Of a stretch of DNA of 64,000 bases, positions 12,928 through 25,302 are shown in pieces (position 1 is the stretch's first letter; every line of letters begins with the position of its first letter). The translations under genes and the position numbers were made by a program. The notes beneath the pieces are model-generated. The model saw only the letters and a program-made list of their open reading frames with translations, had not been told where the DNA came from and did no database searches. The stretch comes from Apostichopus japonicus (Eukaryota > Echinodermata > Holothuroidea > Aspidochirotida > Stichopodidae), in the NCBI RefSeq assembly GCF_037975245.1, contig NC_092576.1, positions 33,954,611 to 34,018,610 of the forward strand. The letters are read 5' to 3'.

Positions 12928-14219
12928 TATACAGTATATTACTGACTTTTACTGCAAAGAGACTGCATAGCACATGCATTCAAGGTATACTGAATTATTT
13001 GGTATGGTAATCTTCTGCTTCAAATTGTCTGTATGCATGCGTAACCCAACCCCCCCCCCCCCCTTCCACTCACATCTTCTACCCAACCCTATATCAGAAT
13101 AGAAAATGAATGTGTACCAGTGCATACATGCACAGTGTGTACTTTATATGTGTGTTCAGTACAGTGTTATTTTACACCAAGCACTAAATAAAAACACTGT
13201 CCACAATCATGTGCAGTACACACTGTACATTTCATTTCATTTGTTTCCACATTCAAAAGGTATTACACAATAATAGAAGAAAATGTATGTGACAAGTGGA
13301 GGAGGTCTGAGAAAGCCGAGGCTCTTTCGAGGCAGACCCGCCACCCCCCCCCCCCCTTAACAATATAAGAAAAGAAAAAAAAATGAATTGCACACACAAA
13401 TAAACTATGTTACATAAGATAACATGATACTATTTAAAGAATTATCATATGATATATACGTAATGACAAAAAAAGACAAAAAAAAAACATACATGTAATG
13501 GTGATTCAATTCAATACTGTGCATATTTCAATGTCATATTAATATATTATATACTGGCAATGTAGTGTCTGCTTCTGCTATAATTCACTAAGTTTAAAGT
13601 CTTTTATAATTTAAAATGAAGTTGAAGTTGAACCAGTGTACATATGTAGTACATATAGTACACACTATACATATAGTACACACTATACATGTACAGTGTG
13701 TACTATGTATACATGTTCAGTACAGTGTTATTTTACACCAAGCACAATAAATACATAGTCCCACTGTTTGCATGCAATCATGTACAGTACATACTGTGCA
13801 TGTATGTACTGGTCATTCAATTCAATACTGTGCATATTTCAATGTCATATTAATATATTACTTGCAATGTAGTGTCTGCTTCTGCTATAATTCACTAAAT
13901 TAAAAGACTTATAGTATAAACTGAATGTTTAAGCAGTTTAACCTGTTATATTTATATATATATATATATATTTAAATTAGTTTAACCTGTACTAAACATG
14001 TACACACATATAGAACACACTGTACATGATATATGCACTGGTTCACATTCATTTTCTATTCTGATATAGGGTCGGGTAGAGGATGTGGGTGGGAGGGGGG
14101 TGAGTTACATGTAAACAGACAATTTGAAGTGCAGATTACAACCATATATAATTCAATACCTTGAGTGCATGTGTTATGCAGTCTCTTTGCAGTAAAAGTC
14201 AGTCACATACTGTATGCAT
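12928..14219. mobile_element. foldback element with ~190-bp inverted arms
   Basis: The left arm (12928-~13125) and right arm (~14029-14219) are reverse complements over about 190 bp with scattered mismatches. Examples are actgacttttactgcaaaga at the left against its complement at the right, and the shared block with atatagggt/accctatat near the inner edges. The centre holds internal direct repeats: 13131-13228 recurs at 13692-13795, and 13494-13620 recurs at 13800-13925. Poly-C tracts near 13052 and 13343 and a short (TA)n near 13951 are included. Long inverted arms with a repetitive core are typical of foldback-type DNA elements. No coding capacity and no clear target duplication were found. 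Confidence 0.7.
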
Positions 14220-17200
14220 ATAAGAAGGGTAATTCTCCTGAAGGGCTTAATGCCTGATTATTGCTTTAATTCTTTTTAAAGGCATTGATCGAAACTCGCC
14301 CCTAACTGCGTGCAGCCATCTGAGAAAGTTAACTTTCCGTTGCTTGCAAGTGACGTTTTGTTCGTGTTGCTACAAAATGCAGACAGTACAGTAATGAAAC
14401 CTGATACGTTGTTATCTTAAGCTGGACCTGAGATGTCCATCACTGTATTGCATGTACACTGTGCTTTGGTTATTGACCGCAGCTGTACAGTATGTACTGA
14501 CTGTACACTTGTGTCTAATTACCAATGGTAGCAAGCTGTGTGTGTGTATTTTCTATGATCAATGGTGGTGTCTAACACTTCTGTTATACCTCATTCGAAA
14601 CTAGGTCAGATAACCGGCATTAGACGTTTTTTTGTGCGCGAGTCTTCACACCCTTTAAATTCCTGGCAAAAAACGCTGGCAACATATATGTAGTAATAAC
14701 GTGCTGCAGTGGTGGATCAAGGGTTTATGGAAGAGGGGGATCATTTTAGGACATCACATGAGAGCACTGACAGCTTGTCTACATTGAAGGGGGGAGGGGG
14801 ATTTCTGGGGTTTATCTCACAGAAAATTGTAAAAGAGGAGCCCTTCTACCCCACCCACCAAAAAAATCCAATGTACAATAATTTACAATGATGCTTACAC
14901 AGAATTAGGGGACTCAATCAGCCTGGTTGGGCATCCCCTGGATCTGCGCCTGGTGTGTGTACCTGTGTGTGTATATGTAACATTTACCAATTTGTAAATA
15001 TCTCAAGAAGTGAAAGTTTGTTAAATTTCAAATGTGGTGTAGTGACAGTTTCAAACTGTCAATTGAATCCCCAAACTCTTTTCTCGATACTTCAATGCAT
15101 TTCTGTGTGGGCCATTTGGACATTTGAGGTTGCTGCCTGGGCCCTGTTACAGGAAAAAAATATAATTCTTTGGATATCCCAATGGCCAATGTGGCCAACA
15201 CCACTAAACTAATGCTGTCTGTGTACATATATGCTCAAATTATGTGTGATCCCTGAGCCTTTTATGGATGTTCCCTGGGGCCCGGTACAGATAAAAGTTC
15301 TAAATGGTATTTTTTGCAAATTATGCAAACTACACAAATAATCATTGTCTTTTTGCACACGATTGAATCTAGTGTGGCTCATGAGCCCCTTCAGGCCTAT
15401 CTGGACTCAGGTAGAGGGTACAAATTTAGTCATTGATATTTTTGAATATCCATGGAACTATAGGGTTCAGCCCCACTAAAAAGAATCAACTAATTGAACT
15501 CTTGACATTATTAAATCATGTGTATGCCACAGGATCTTTTTGGCCGATGCCTGGTTCCTGGTACATCATACAGTTGCTGTAATTGGTATTTTGGGATAGC
15601 CAATGTCCAAAAGTTCAATGCCACTTAGAGAATCATCCTGCTCTCTTTCCATATAAATGAATCATATGTGGACCACAGGACCATTATTGGCTGCTGCCTG
15701 GATGGGCCCTGGTACAGCAAAAAATTGGTGTATTTTTAGATACCCTTTATCTAACAGGTATATACTGCAAAAAAAGAGATTATCATTGTCTCTTTTCAAT
15801 TTTTTATTTTTTTTATTTGAAGGAACCTAGACAACATACATGCACAGAGTGTGAAAGGTAGCACACATAACCTTGAACCCTGGTCATAAACCAACATAAC
15901 ATGCCCATCCAACCCTTTGTCTCTTTTCACATGCATATTCAGGGTTCCCAGTTCAGTGGAGTATAGCATCGATGGGTCAAAGTAAACACGGTCAAAGTGC
16001 AGTGCAATGCAATAAACTAGGCTCATACTGTATCACTCATACTGTATCACTGCAAGATGCCAGTCATTATCATAATGTCACAAATCAATTTATATCACAT
16101 GATCACTGCTTTTTGCAAATTCTCACTTTTTAACAAGAAAATGACAAGTTAAGACCAAATTTTACAGTTGTTCCCGCATTAAGATTACTTCATTTTTCGA
16201 ATTTGTGAACAGGAGAGCATAAAGGGTTATGTGTGAATTTGGGGAAGAAGATGTTACTGTATATCCATTCAAAGTTACAAAGTAGGAAGAAATTCCTTCC
16301 ACACATTTTTTAGTTGCCCTATGGTTTACATTTCTTTAAATTTAATCTATTTGTATGTTGATTAGTGGCAATGGAACTAATCCCTAAAATCAATACGCTT
16401 TATCTCCCATCATGCAAGGTGAAGTCATCTGCCCCAAAGCAAACAAGATTATTTCATTTATGTAGAACAAGAATCCAGAGTTGATTGTTGAGGTGTTCAC
16501 CTTCACAAAAATACCATTAATATCGACACCTCTGGTTGACTGATGGTAGCCTATTTATATATTTCCCTCATCTCACTTACTGTACATCCACATCACATCT
16601 CACATACTAAATGACTCACTTAAGCATTATTTTATACTAGTAGTTGGGAGAAAATAACCCTGGGACGTTGTCACCCATATCGAAGATAGGGAATAAAATT
16701 AAAATTTTCATAATTGGACAGATCTCAAATATCAATTTTGATTTGAAATCTTGTAGAGCTCCTAAAATGTCATTAAATGGTGCAATTTTCCTGTTCATGA
16801 ATTTAGATGTAATTATATAGTAAAAACTTCATTATTTCTTAACAGTTGCAATATTGTTTAAAATATTGTCACAAGGTGACCAGCATGCCCACTGTCAGGA
16901 AAATTATGATGTTAGTACAGTAGATGTTGACAATTTCTGTGAGAGGTTGTCTTTATTTTGTCATCCTCTGTCATGTTGCAGAGTTGTGGTTAATTAATTT
17001 TGTATCAAAGCAGGATATCTGGCGAAATGAGAACTGGTTGGCAATGTCCCACTCTTTCACACTCCAAATATGCAAGAAGTTAAAAGATTGTGGACAATAC
17101 ATGCTGTATACAAAATGTGAATAGTGAATATTATGTTTAATTTAATAGAAATTGGTTCAATGTGTGTGAGACCATTTTCCATTCAAATTTTCAAAAGTAA

Positions 17201-18255
17201 ACCAATTCTAGACCCAGTTTTAAAATCACAGAGAAAAAAAGAAAAATATTCCCTGAATATTCAAGCTTTGTCTTCCAGCTACTAAGATTTACTTAGACTG
17301 GACAATTATTATTATAAGGTGTACGTGTATGAGCCAAGAGGATTGTGCATCGTTAAAAGGACCTTATTCCCCAACCCCCCCCCCCCCTCCCCTTCAATCA
17401 AATCCTTTTTGTAACAACTGCAAAACTTGCCAGAGGTTCTAACACTCTCAAAAGGATTTACAAAATGAAAAAAAAGACATCCTCCATGAAGCTCATTAAA
17501 AGAAGTCTGTATTGGCACAAAATTATAGCATGCTGTAATTGCTAGAAGCTTCAGAAAGTACTTCCTTGAGGCCTTTTATTTCCAAATTGTTCTCATCTAA
17601 ATGAACGCAATGATTGAATGTCCCAGTAAATTTCCTCTAAGGTGGTTATAAAACAGTTTAAGGAATTTGGATTATAACCACTGCTTTCATGACCATATTT
17701 CCTGACCTAATTGTCTTCTTTCATCCAAGTTTCAAATTTATGAAACCCAGTATAAATACATGAATGTACATATTTATAAAACGGGATATGAAAACCAGTT
17801 AAGAGTAATAAAAATTAGAAAAGTCCCCAGAATCCTACTGTAGATTCAAGTACTACAGCTCAATACTGGTACTTTGTCAGATTGTACATGGCCAATGTGT
17901 ACATAGCTGGCTTCTATATAGGCTGCATAGCTAAGTAGTTGCATGTAACTGGTGAGTTTGCAGCTCTAACACCTAACACTGCAGGAGTGTGCTGCCCATA
18001 ACTGTTTCAAGGTTAATGGCCTTGTGATGTGATTTTATAGTTACTGTGACTTCCAGAAGCACACATAGCTCAATGCCATTATGAGTGATGAGTGTGTAGC
18101 ATTGTGTGTGTACACAGCTATTACAGATTTTGGGCTGATTCTTACTCATTGAGAAAATAAAATATGGTAGTTTTCTGCTCACACAACTACAAAACACTGA
18201 AGATCACGTTTTAATAAATTTGAATAACAAATTGGCTGCTTAGTCAAAAGTTGTG
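14220..18255. other. no gene; old degenerate repeats
   Basis: No supported exon. Between 15125 and 15720 a diverged motif (tgcctgg-gccc-ggtaca) recurs near 15130, 15270, 15547 and 15690, spaced ~140 bp or twice that. This suggests an eroded tandem repeat. A poly-C tract lies near 17377-17390. The remainder reads as single-copy intergenic or intronic sequence. Confidence 0.45.
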
Positions 18256-18930
18256 ATTTCTCTTGTAACTGAAATGCCCCTCCTTACATTTGAAGTATAA
18301 CCTATCATTTCCAATAGGTTTCAACTGGTTAAATAATGAGCTCACCTAGGTCAATGAGGGGATGGGCATTTTGGGGGTCTGGCAGGGGTACCCCACTAAT
18401 AGAAATTACTGGAAATGCCCATCACTTACATATAGAGTCTTGCCAATCATTTTCAAGTAGTTTTCAACTGGTTACCTCATGAGCTGACCTGGGTCTAGAA
18501 GGGATGGGCATTTTGAGGGTCTACTGGCAGGGGTACCCCACTAATATAAATTACTGGAAATGCCCATCCCTTGCATATATGAAGTGATACCTATCATTTT
18601 CCAGTAGGTTTCAACTGGTTACCTCATGAGCTGACCTAGGTCAATGAGGGGATGGGCATTTTGTGGGTCTACTGGCAGGCGCCCCCCCCCCAATATAAAT
18701 TACTGGAAATGCCCATCCCTAACATATATTGATACCTATCATTTTCCAGTAAGTTTTCAACTTGTTACATCATGAGCTCATCTAGGTCAATGGGGGATGG
18801 GCATTTTGGGGGTCTACTGGCAGGAGTAAGCCACCAATAAAAACTACTGGCAATGCCCATCCCTTGTATCTGAAGTCCTAACCAACATTTTCCAGTAGGT
18901 TTCAAGTGGTTAAACTTTTGATTGACTTGC
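18256..18930 (+). repeat. ~146-bp tandem repeat, about 4.5 copies
   Basis: The motif gatgggcattttg recurs at about 18361, 18502, 18650 and 18796, and tactggaaatgcccat recurs with the same 142-148 bp spacing. Within each unit atgggcatt and its complement aatgcccat lie ~60 bp apart, so every copy can form a hairpin. The last copy is partial. Confidence 0.9.
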
Positions 18931-19004
18931 GATTGATTTTCAGGGGCATGTGCAGGAATTTCCATGGGGGAAGGGGGGGTCCAAAATGTTATAAAATGTA
19001 ATGA

Positions 19005-19200
19005 TTGCCCTACTGGGGGGTCTTAGTGGAAATTTCCGTGGAGGGGGATTGTCCGGGGGAAAATTGTCATGGGTGGGAATTGTCCGGAGTGGGAATTGTC
19101 CAAGGGGCAATTGTCGGGGTTTGCAATTGTCTGGGTGGGAATTGTCCGGGTGGGAATCGTCCAGGTGGGAATCGTCCAAGGGGCAGTTGTTTGGGAACAG
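19005..19200 (+). repeat. G-rich minisatellite (gggaattgtcc)
   Basis: About 12-15 copies of a 10-16 bp unit built on ggtgggaattgtccggg-type sequence. Both strands stay open over the tract and give Asp/His/Ser/Pro-rich or Gly-rich frames (18940-19376). These arise from the repeat and are not treated as genes. Confidence 0.85.
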
Positions 19201-21290
19201 TCTTACTAACTATTGGATTTTTAGAGGAACCCATTTCCCATGATTGCTTCCATCAAACGAATGGAAATACTGGATCCTACCAACTGAAACGGAAAACTTG
19301 CATTGCTTCCTTTGCTGTTTTTTGTAATCATGTTTTTTTACACAAATCAAAATTAACTAACAAAACAAAAGTATGAAGCTAATAAAAAACAGTTAAAATT
19401 AGAAACCTTCAACCCAGCTACTGAGACAGTTGCGGTGTTTATAAACAGAGCACATTGACTGCACATGAGGTACACACTGTCGTGTACACCTACACATATA
19501 TGTACAGTAGGTATTTAAGCAGTCTGGGAGTTTCTAGCAACACAGTTATATGTGAGAATAATGCATGGATGGCATGAGTTGCAATTGGCTAGTTTTTAGC
19601 TCATACTAGTTTGAGCTATAGCCATGTTGCAGCTCTGTCCTATGTGACTATTCATCCACCTGTAAAAAAATACATATATGTTGCTTAGTCCTTGGTGGAT
19701 AAACGAAGAAACTTGTACAATGATTATCAAGTAAGGTAGCATCAGTGGTATTCAAGAAAGTTGAGGTCACAGGTCAGCTAGGGGTCGATCATTATCAGCG
19801 GGTTTTTGTCAACACACAAAATATGCTTCCCTTCTCAGTTAAAAATGGTTGATGGTGACGGTTGGTCAAAATTATCATAGGTTAATGGCCTATTTAGCAT
19901 GTTCAGAAATTTTCATTTGGACAGGATCTATTTGGGGGTACCTTTACATTTGTCACCATAAGTTAATGCATTTAGAACTTTTTTCAGGTGTAGGTGTACA
20001 TAATGGACCTATCAATTGTATGATGCACCCTCGGACCCACGGGATAGGTGCCTCAATATTTAAAATTAAGCTGGACATTTGACATATCATTGCATAGTAA
20101 ATTTGATACATTGATGCATGTCGTTGACCAACATCATATTTACATTAATTGACTGACCATTTGCTGCCCGTGAAAGATTCTTTGTTGCACATTGATGCAC
20201 CTTGACACACTTATTGTAGTTGTAATGGTGCACCAAATGTCCACTTTGACGGACGCCTTAGTCACATTTATCTTTGGACATGATGCACATTTAATGCACC
20301 ATTCCAGGGGGGAGGGGGATGTCACTGAGTCCCTCTTACAACTGATAGGTACATAGTCATAGTACAGCCATATACCACAGCCTGTGTCAAATACACATTA
20401 GTGTGCATGAGAGGGAATCAGTTAAGTTGATTGATTATTCCTCTCACTGTTTACATGTGATTGTAATCTGAATATGTGAACAAGGCCATGGTGTTTGCCA
20501 TTTCATGGTCTGTCTGGTAATCATATCACATTACATGCCTTTAATACTAGTTGAGTTGAAACTGATCAGAACTGAGCCTTTAATTGGTAAGTGGGTCATT
20601 ATTGCTGGTCCACAGCACAAACCACAGTATTCAGTTACATTTTGTTGACCTGATCTGAGTTCATTTCCTTTTCAGTAATGTGAATTTATATTGCTTATAG
20701 AGAGGAGCATAAACATTGCAGTGAAAATGTTTAATAAAAATAAGTTTCCAATCAAAATGAAAGTTAAAAATTTAAGAAAAACTGTTGAAAGTATTTAAGT
20801 ACATTTTACCACTTTAAGATTGTTAAAGCTTTTTTCCACAAATATCTCTTTTTGCAGACTCGGTTACAGTATTAATTTGCTGTATATTGTTGTGCATTGT
20901 CTGTAAGTTTATGCCCCCCCCCCCACCACCCACCTTTCTACATTGACATTGCAAATGCAATCTCCTCTAAATAAATATCACATCACTTAGTATTAGTTTA
21001 TGCACCATTGGTGCTCTTGCTTTTATTTATCATGGATGTCTTAACAATATTTGAAAGAAACACCAAAGTTCTGCTTCATATCCCTTATCCTATGATGAAA
21101 ATACATGTAAGTTTCATTTTAGTTAATAATTATTTTTGCCTCTGAATAATTTTTTTAATTGTGACCAAATGAAAATTAAGAAGTGTTTTTACTGATAGAA
21201 ACAAAATCTTGTGCATATTATTAATGGTGTATTTACGCATGTGCAGTTGACAAACTGTTCATCCTACTCCAGCATTACTGATACAAATGT
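19201..21290. other. no gene recognised
   Basis: No supported exon or recognisable repeat apart from a poly-C tract near 20912-20922. Short frames at 19849-20082 and 20140-20325 lack motifs and splice context. Confidence 0.45.
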
Positions 21291-21294
21291 CAAG

Positions 21295-22040
21295 ATGTCC
21301 GACAAGCTGAAAGTTACTAAGGTAGTATCAATCTATGAGCAAGGTCATACAGATGACATTGCTAACTATCAACCAATGACAGGGCTTTCGTCTGTTTCAA
21401 AATGTTTTGAAAGATTTATGTGTAATAGCGTAATGGTTTCCTCAACAAACATTGCATTTCATCTAATATTAAGTAAGGTCTTCACCAAGGTCTTTCTACT
21501 GAACTGACACTGACATTGATGTAATCAACAAACTCATCCATGTTACTATTAACAATCATTCTCTGACGCAGTGTTCTAAGACTGCTTCAAAGTCTTTGAT
21601 ACCATTGACCACTATATAATTTTTACAAAACTATACATATGGTTTCCCTGGAAATTTGTAAGGCTGGATCAGAAGCTAGATTCAAACAACAGAACACACA
21701 TTATGAGTTTCCAAAAATTACAATACTGATCTGTTAGATATCAGTCTATCCTTGAGCCTCTGCTTTTCATAATTTATGTTAATGATCAAAAAATTATTTC
21801 TGAGAATATCCATGTTAGTTCTTTATCATTTCAGTGGTAGTGATCCTCATTCTCTAGAGATCTTTGTCAGCAGAGGACTAATTCCTTTTCGGAATAGCTC
21901 CAAAAAAGTTAACCCTTAGTAAGACTAATGACATGGCTTTTTTTACACATGTTTACATGTTTTAAGTATTTCAATTGACAGTCAAAGCTTCAATCCAGTT
22001 AACAGTGTAAAGTTTTTGAGGTCTACATTGGTTCAGACTT
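21295..22040 (+). pseudogene. decayed non-LTR retrotransposon reverse transcriptase
   Basis: Translated pieces follow the order of a LINE reverse transcriptase. Near 21305-21420 is KLKVTKVVSIYEQG, then DDIANYQPMTGLSSVSKCFE (typical: K-V-x-P-I-Y-K-x-G-D and N-Y-R-P-I-S/T-L-x-x-x-S-K-x-F-E). Around 21575-21640 is KVFDTIDHYI, corresponding to catalytic motif A with its Asp. Around 21745-21795 is a SILEPLLFIIYVNDQ block, matching the G-S-I-L-G-P-L-L-F-x-I-Y-I-N-D region. Around 21915 is LSKTNDM and at ~22010 is VKFLRS, as in the thumb region. Several frameshifts, stops and probable deletions separate them, and the YxDD catalytic block is not recognisable. The clade is Jockey/CR1-like by motif style. 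This is a dead copy. Confidence 0.8.
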
Positions 22041-22243
22041 GGCGTGGCATTTAGGGGGAGTCAGTTGATGAGGGGCACAAAAAGTTGAAAGTTTATGTGA
22101 TGTCTATGCATTTTAATGTTGAATGGGTAAAATAAGCATAAATGCCTTACAATTGCCTTTTCTTAAACAGGGAATCTGATTTCTTGAGTCATCGAAGCTC
22201 ATTGAAGGTTAAATTTGTATTGTAAATTATTGTTTTATTCCAG

Positions 22244-22324
22244 ATGGAGAAGAAAGTAGTGACAGCCAGAAGGATGTCCATGACAACCCCCAGGCATGGG
22301 TACATGAAGCAATGCTGGAAGTTG
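22244..22324 (+). CDS. internal exon of unidentified plus-strand gene
   Basis: An 81-base exon follows a pyrimidine-rich acceptor (tgttttattccag) and ends at a donor (GTTG|GTAAAG). In the phase that fits downstream (two bases completing a codon, one left over) it reads DGEESSDSQKDV, then HDNPQAWVHEAMLEV, with no stop. The exon is symmetric (phase 1 in, phase 1 out). Its phase joins exactly to the exon at 25058, giving ...EAMLEV-G-QKEVLAFL. The peptide is acidic, then amphipathic. I do not recognise a domain. Another frame is also open over the exon, so the reading rests on phase agreement. Confidence 0.55.
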
Positions 22325-22649
22325 GTAAAGGTGTATTCATATTAATAATTAACTACAAACTAAGATGCTATGATGACAAAGATTCAGTGCCTTTCATAAT
22401 GCATTTTTGGTTCCTTGCTAAAAGCAACCTATGTATTCAGGTTGGCATGTGTGTGTGCGTTGTTTTTCTATCTGACTGAGGACTTGAACAAAAGCATTCC
22501 AGGTCCTCGGTTGTGCTTTCTAAAGAATCACCACATCCTTGGAAGAATTCTATTGTATGGGGTATTGTTAAGTTTAGGGTACGTGAATTTGAACAACGGA
22601 AAATACAATGGGGTCCTCGGTCGGAATGTATTACAAACGTGAGTGTGTG

Positions 22650-23560
22650 TGTGTGACGCTTGAGCTTGTATGCACGATAACTCAACAAGGGGATGACCGA
22701 TCATTACCATACTTAGTGGGTGGGTGACCCATAGTAAGTAGATGGACTCTATTGATTTTGGTGCTCATTTCATGAATATTAATGAGGTAATGGGGTCAAA
22801 TGTGAAAAACTCCAAATTGCAATAACTTGGCTACTATTAGTCAGAATTTCGTCAAACTTGGTATGATGATATTGGTAGATAGTCTTTACACAATGATGTG
22901 TGTTGCAGGAATGATGCATATTTATGAGGGGGAGGGCTTAGCAATATTTTGGTATGAAAAGTTTGTATGCACGATAACTCAACAAGGGGATGACCGATCA
23001 TTACCATACTTAGTGGTTGGCCCATAGTGAGTAGATTCACCCTATTGATTTTGGTGCTCATATCATGAATATTAATGAGGTAATGGGGTCAAATGTGAAA
23101 AACTCCAAATTGCAATAACTTGGCTACTATTAGTCAGAATTTCGTCAAACTTGGTATGATGATATTGGTAGATAGTCTTTACACACTGATGTGTGTTGCA
23201 AGCGATATCATGCATATTTATGAGGGGCGGGCTTAGCAATATTTCGGTTTGAAAAGTTTGTCCAGATAACTCAACAAGGAGATGACCGATCATTACCATA
23301 CTTAGTTGGTGGGTGGATCATAGTGAGTAGGATAACCTTATTGATTGTGGTGCTCATTTCATGAATATTAATGAGGTAATGGGGTCAAATGTGAAAAACT
23401 CCAAATTGCAATAACTTGGCTACTATTAGTCGGAATTTCGTCAAACTTGGTATGATGATATTGGCAGATAGCCTATACACATGTTGTAAGTTGCAATTGA
23501 TATGATACAAATTTATGAGAGGGCAGGGCTTAGCATTACTTTGGTAACAAAACTCTGTGT
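22650..23560 (+). repeat. ~295-bp tandem repeat, three copies
   Basis: The block gataactcaacaagg recurs at about 22676, 22974 and 23264 (steps 298 and 291 bp). Each copy also carries aatattaatgaggtaatggg and attgcaataacttggctact. The third copy is more diverged at its end. The array sits in the intron between the exons at 22244 and 25058. Short frames over it on both strands recur because the repeat does. Confidence 0.92.
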
Positions 23561-24246
23561 GCATGAATTGCTGTTGTTGTCATAGCTAGGGCTTTCTTAG
23601 AAATTTCCCTATGAATGGAACTAATGAACAGCAGCAAGGAACCATGAAATGTTTTCATTCTGGTAATTCCTGCTTAGCATAGCTCCAATATATGGCTAGA
23701 AATGTATGCATGTTCATGACCTTGTTATAATATTGTTCATGAAAGTTACCAAGACTCTTTTATGGCCGGCTGAAATGACGTGATATCATGAACATTTCCA
23801 TCAAACGTTGTTTTCAGCAACTGCTGACTCTCTCTATCATCCAGATCTATGATTTTAATTCCACTTTGTTATGTTGAAAGTGTTCATCTTTGCAGATATG
23901 TTTCCCATAAATTTAGCCTTAACATCAGGGGTAGTCCGTAGAAATAAAGTGTTATTTCCAAAGAAGCCTTTTAATGTAGTGAGTAAGTTAATGGTAAACA
24001 TATTGTACAGGTGTGAAGTATAAGGTGACATCATCAATTAACTTAAATGTAGTTCATACTATATCAGCTCTAGAAATAAATATTGTTTTTTTATGTTCCT
24101 CCTGGGTCTGGCAATGTTCTGTGTTAGTCATTAGGGGGTTTGGATAATGCCAGAGTTGTTGAAAATATTGATTGCTAGTCATCATTACAGTCAATAGGCT
24201 ATTTATGTCCAGTTTCTTTACCCAATTTTATATACTGGCACACATT

Positions 24247-24300
24247 AAATGTAGAGAGTAATGAAGTACTGATACCATTGCCTCATTACTCTCTACATTT
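24247..24300. other. 18-bp perfect hairpin
   Basis: AAATGTAGAGAGTAATGA at 24247-24264 is perfectly complementary to 24283-24300, with an 18-base loop. The complementarity continues imperfectly outward (cacatt / aagtgtg). It is intronic and just upstream of the exon candidate at 24347. It could be a small inverted-repeat element or a structured RNA site. Confidence 0.75.
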
Positions 24301-24346
24301 AAAGTGTGCTTACAGTCAAGTGTTCTTTTTCTCTTTTCCTGTAAAG

Positions 24347-24443
24347 GTTCACAAATATTACAGGTGGAGTGGAAGGGACACATCCGCAGTCTAACAACAC
24401 TTTAAAAAATTTTACAAGAGAAAGGCAAAAATGAAATTGCCAG
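24347..24443 (+). CDS. candidate alternative exon of the 22-25 kb gene
   Basis: This 97-base exon has a pyrimidine-rich acceptor (tcttttcctgtaaag) and an excellent donor (CCAG|GTAAGA). Entered in phase from the 22244-22324 exon it reads SQILQVEWKGHIRSLTTL and then a TAA, after which the same frame continues KILQEKGKNEIA. Its length is not a multiple of three, so inclusion also shifts the 25058 exon out of frame. It may be a cassette exon that gives an alternative C-terminus, an exon with one inactivating base change, or a chance match. A second acceptor-like AG lies 17 bases further in. Confidence 0.35.
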
Positions 24444-25057
24444 GTAAGATTATACTGCAACTCGGGGAACTTTTCCAATTGTTACTTATCTGCTAACATC
24501 AGATTTACAGTAGCCTACGTGCAACGTTCTTCGCATTGCAGCTGAACAGCGCAATGTACAGAACAAAGAGTCTGCTGTTCAAAGTTATCTTGTGTTACAT
24601 AAAGATCACAAAACATACATGATGGCTTAACGATATATTAAAAAGATCTAATTTATAAGAAATTTAACCAGAAGAAATTAATCTGTATTCAAACACAGTT
24701 TTTGTTTTGACTACTGTAGCAACTGCAGCGTGGGTTATGTCGCAATCTGCATTTGCTCAGATGACGTCACGTTTGCAACTTTTTAAAGTATATTTGAAAT
24801 ATCCATCCTAAATGATTAAAAATTATTTCTCTGTCAAAACGTAATATTAGCATTCTTATACTTTGAGAACACATTTAGAAAATTATTTATCGTTTTTTAA
24901 GCTCACTTTCAAGGGCTACCAGACAAATCTTTTGAATTGTTTGTTTTGTATATACTAACACCAAATCTTTCACATCAAACTTAATGTCCTTTCATCAGTT
25001 TTAACAAATGTGCAGTAATCTAACTAGATGCATTTACTATTTTTGTTGCATTTTCAG

Positions 25058-25200
25058 GTCAGAAAGAAGTACTGGCTTTCCTTGAAAGTCACCCAGATTT
25101 AAAGTACGATTGGAAAGCATTCCATAACAAAGAAATGAATGAAGTTCGAAAAGCCCAACTGAGGGCCAGAGACAGGGAAGAGGAATGGCATAAAAAGTAA
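25058..25200 (+). CDS. terminal coding exon of unidentified plus-strand gene
   Basis: An acceptor (gttgcattttcag) precedes 143 bases that read QKEVLAFLESHPDLKYDWKA, then FHNKEMNEVRKAQLRARDRE and EEWHKK, ending at TAA (25198-25200). The first codon is completed by one base of the upstream exon (G|GT), which matches the phase-1 end of the 22244-22324 exon. The C-terminus is strongly helical and charged (R/K/E/D-rich, possible coiled coil or nucleic-acid-binding tail). The composition is clearly protein-like and has no stop over 46 codons in an AT-rich background. The family is not recognised. A possible polyadenylation signal (AATAAA, 25345-25350) lies ~145 bases downstream, inside the first sense copy of the 65-bp array. 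Confidence 0.7.
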
Positions 25201-25212
25201 AGTGGAAAGGCC

Positions 25213-25300
25213 TACATATATTTAATTATTTTATTACTGTATAGACCTCTTTATTAGTGTGCAGTAGCTGGTACCATCAAATCATCATAACTTATACTTA
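25213..25300 (-). repeat. inverted first copies of the 65-bp repeat
   Basis: Just after the stop codon at 25200, one full and one partial copy of the 65-bp repeat lie in reverse orientation: ctgtatagacctctttatt...gtgcagtagctggtacc, then atcaaatcatcataactta. The array then switches to sense orientation near 25303. The junction forms a large imperfect palindrome centred near 25300. Confidence 0.85.
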
Positions 25301-25302
25301 TA

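Noticed and set aside
14709-14891. 60-codon frame with Gly-rich stretch
   Set aside because: Arises from a G-rich tract (ggggggaggggg); no other support.
18940-19376. Asp/Ser/His/Pro- and Gly-rich frames of 79-123 codons
   Set aside because: Both strands are open because of the G-rich minisatellite. No start context, splice sites or motif.
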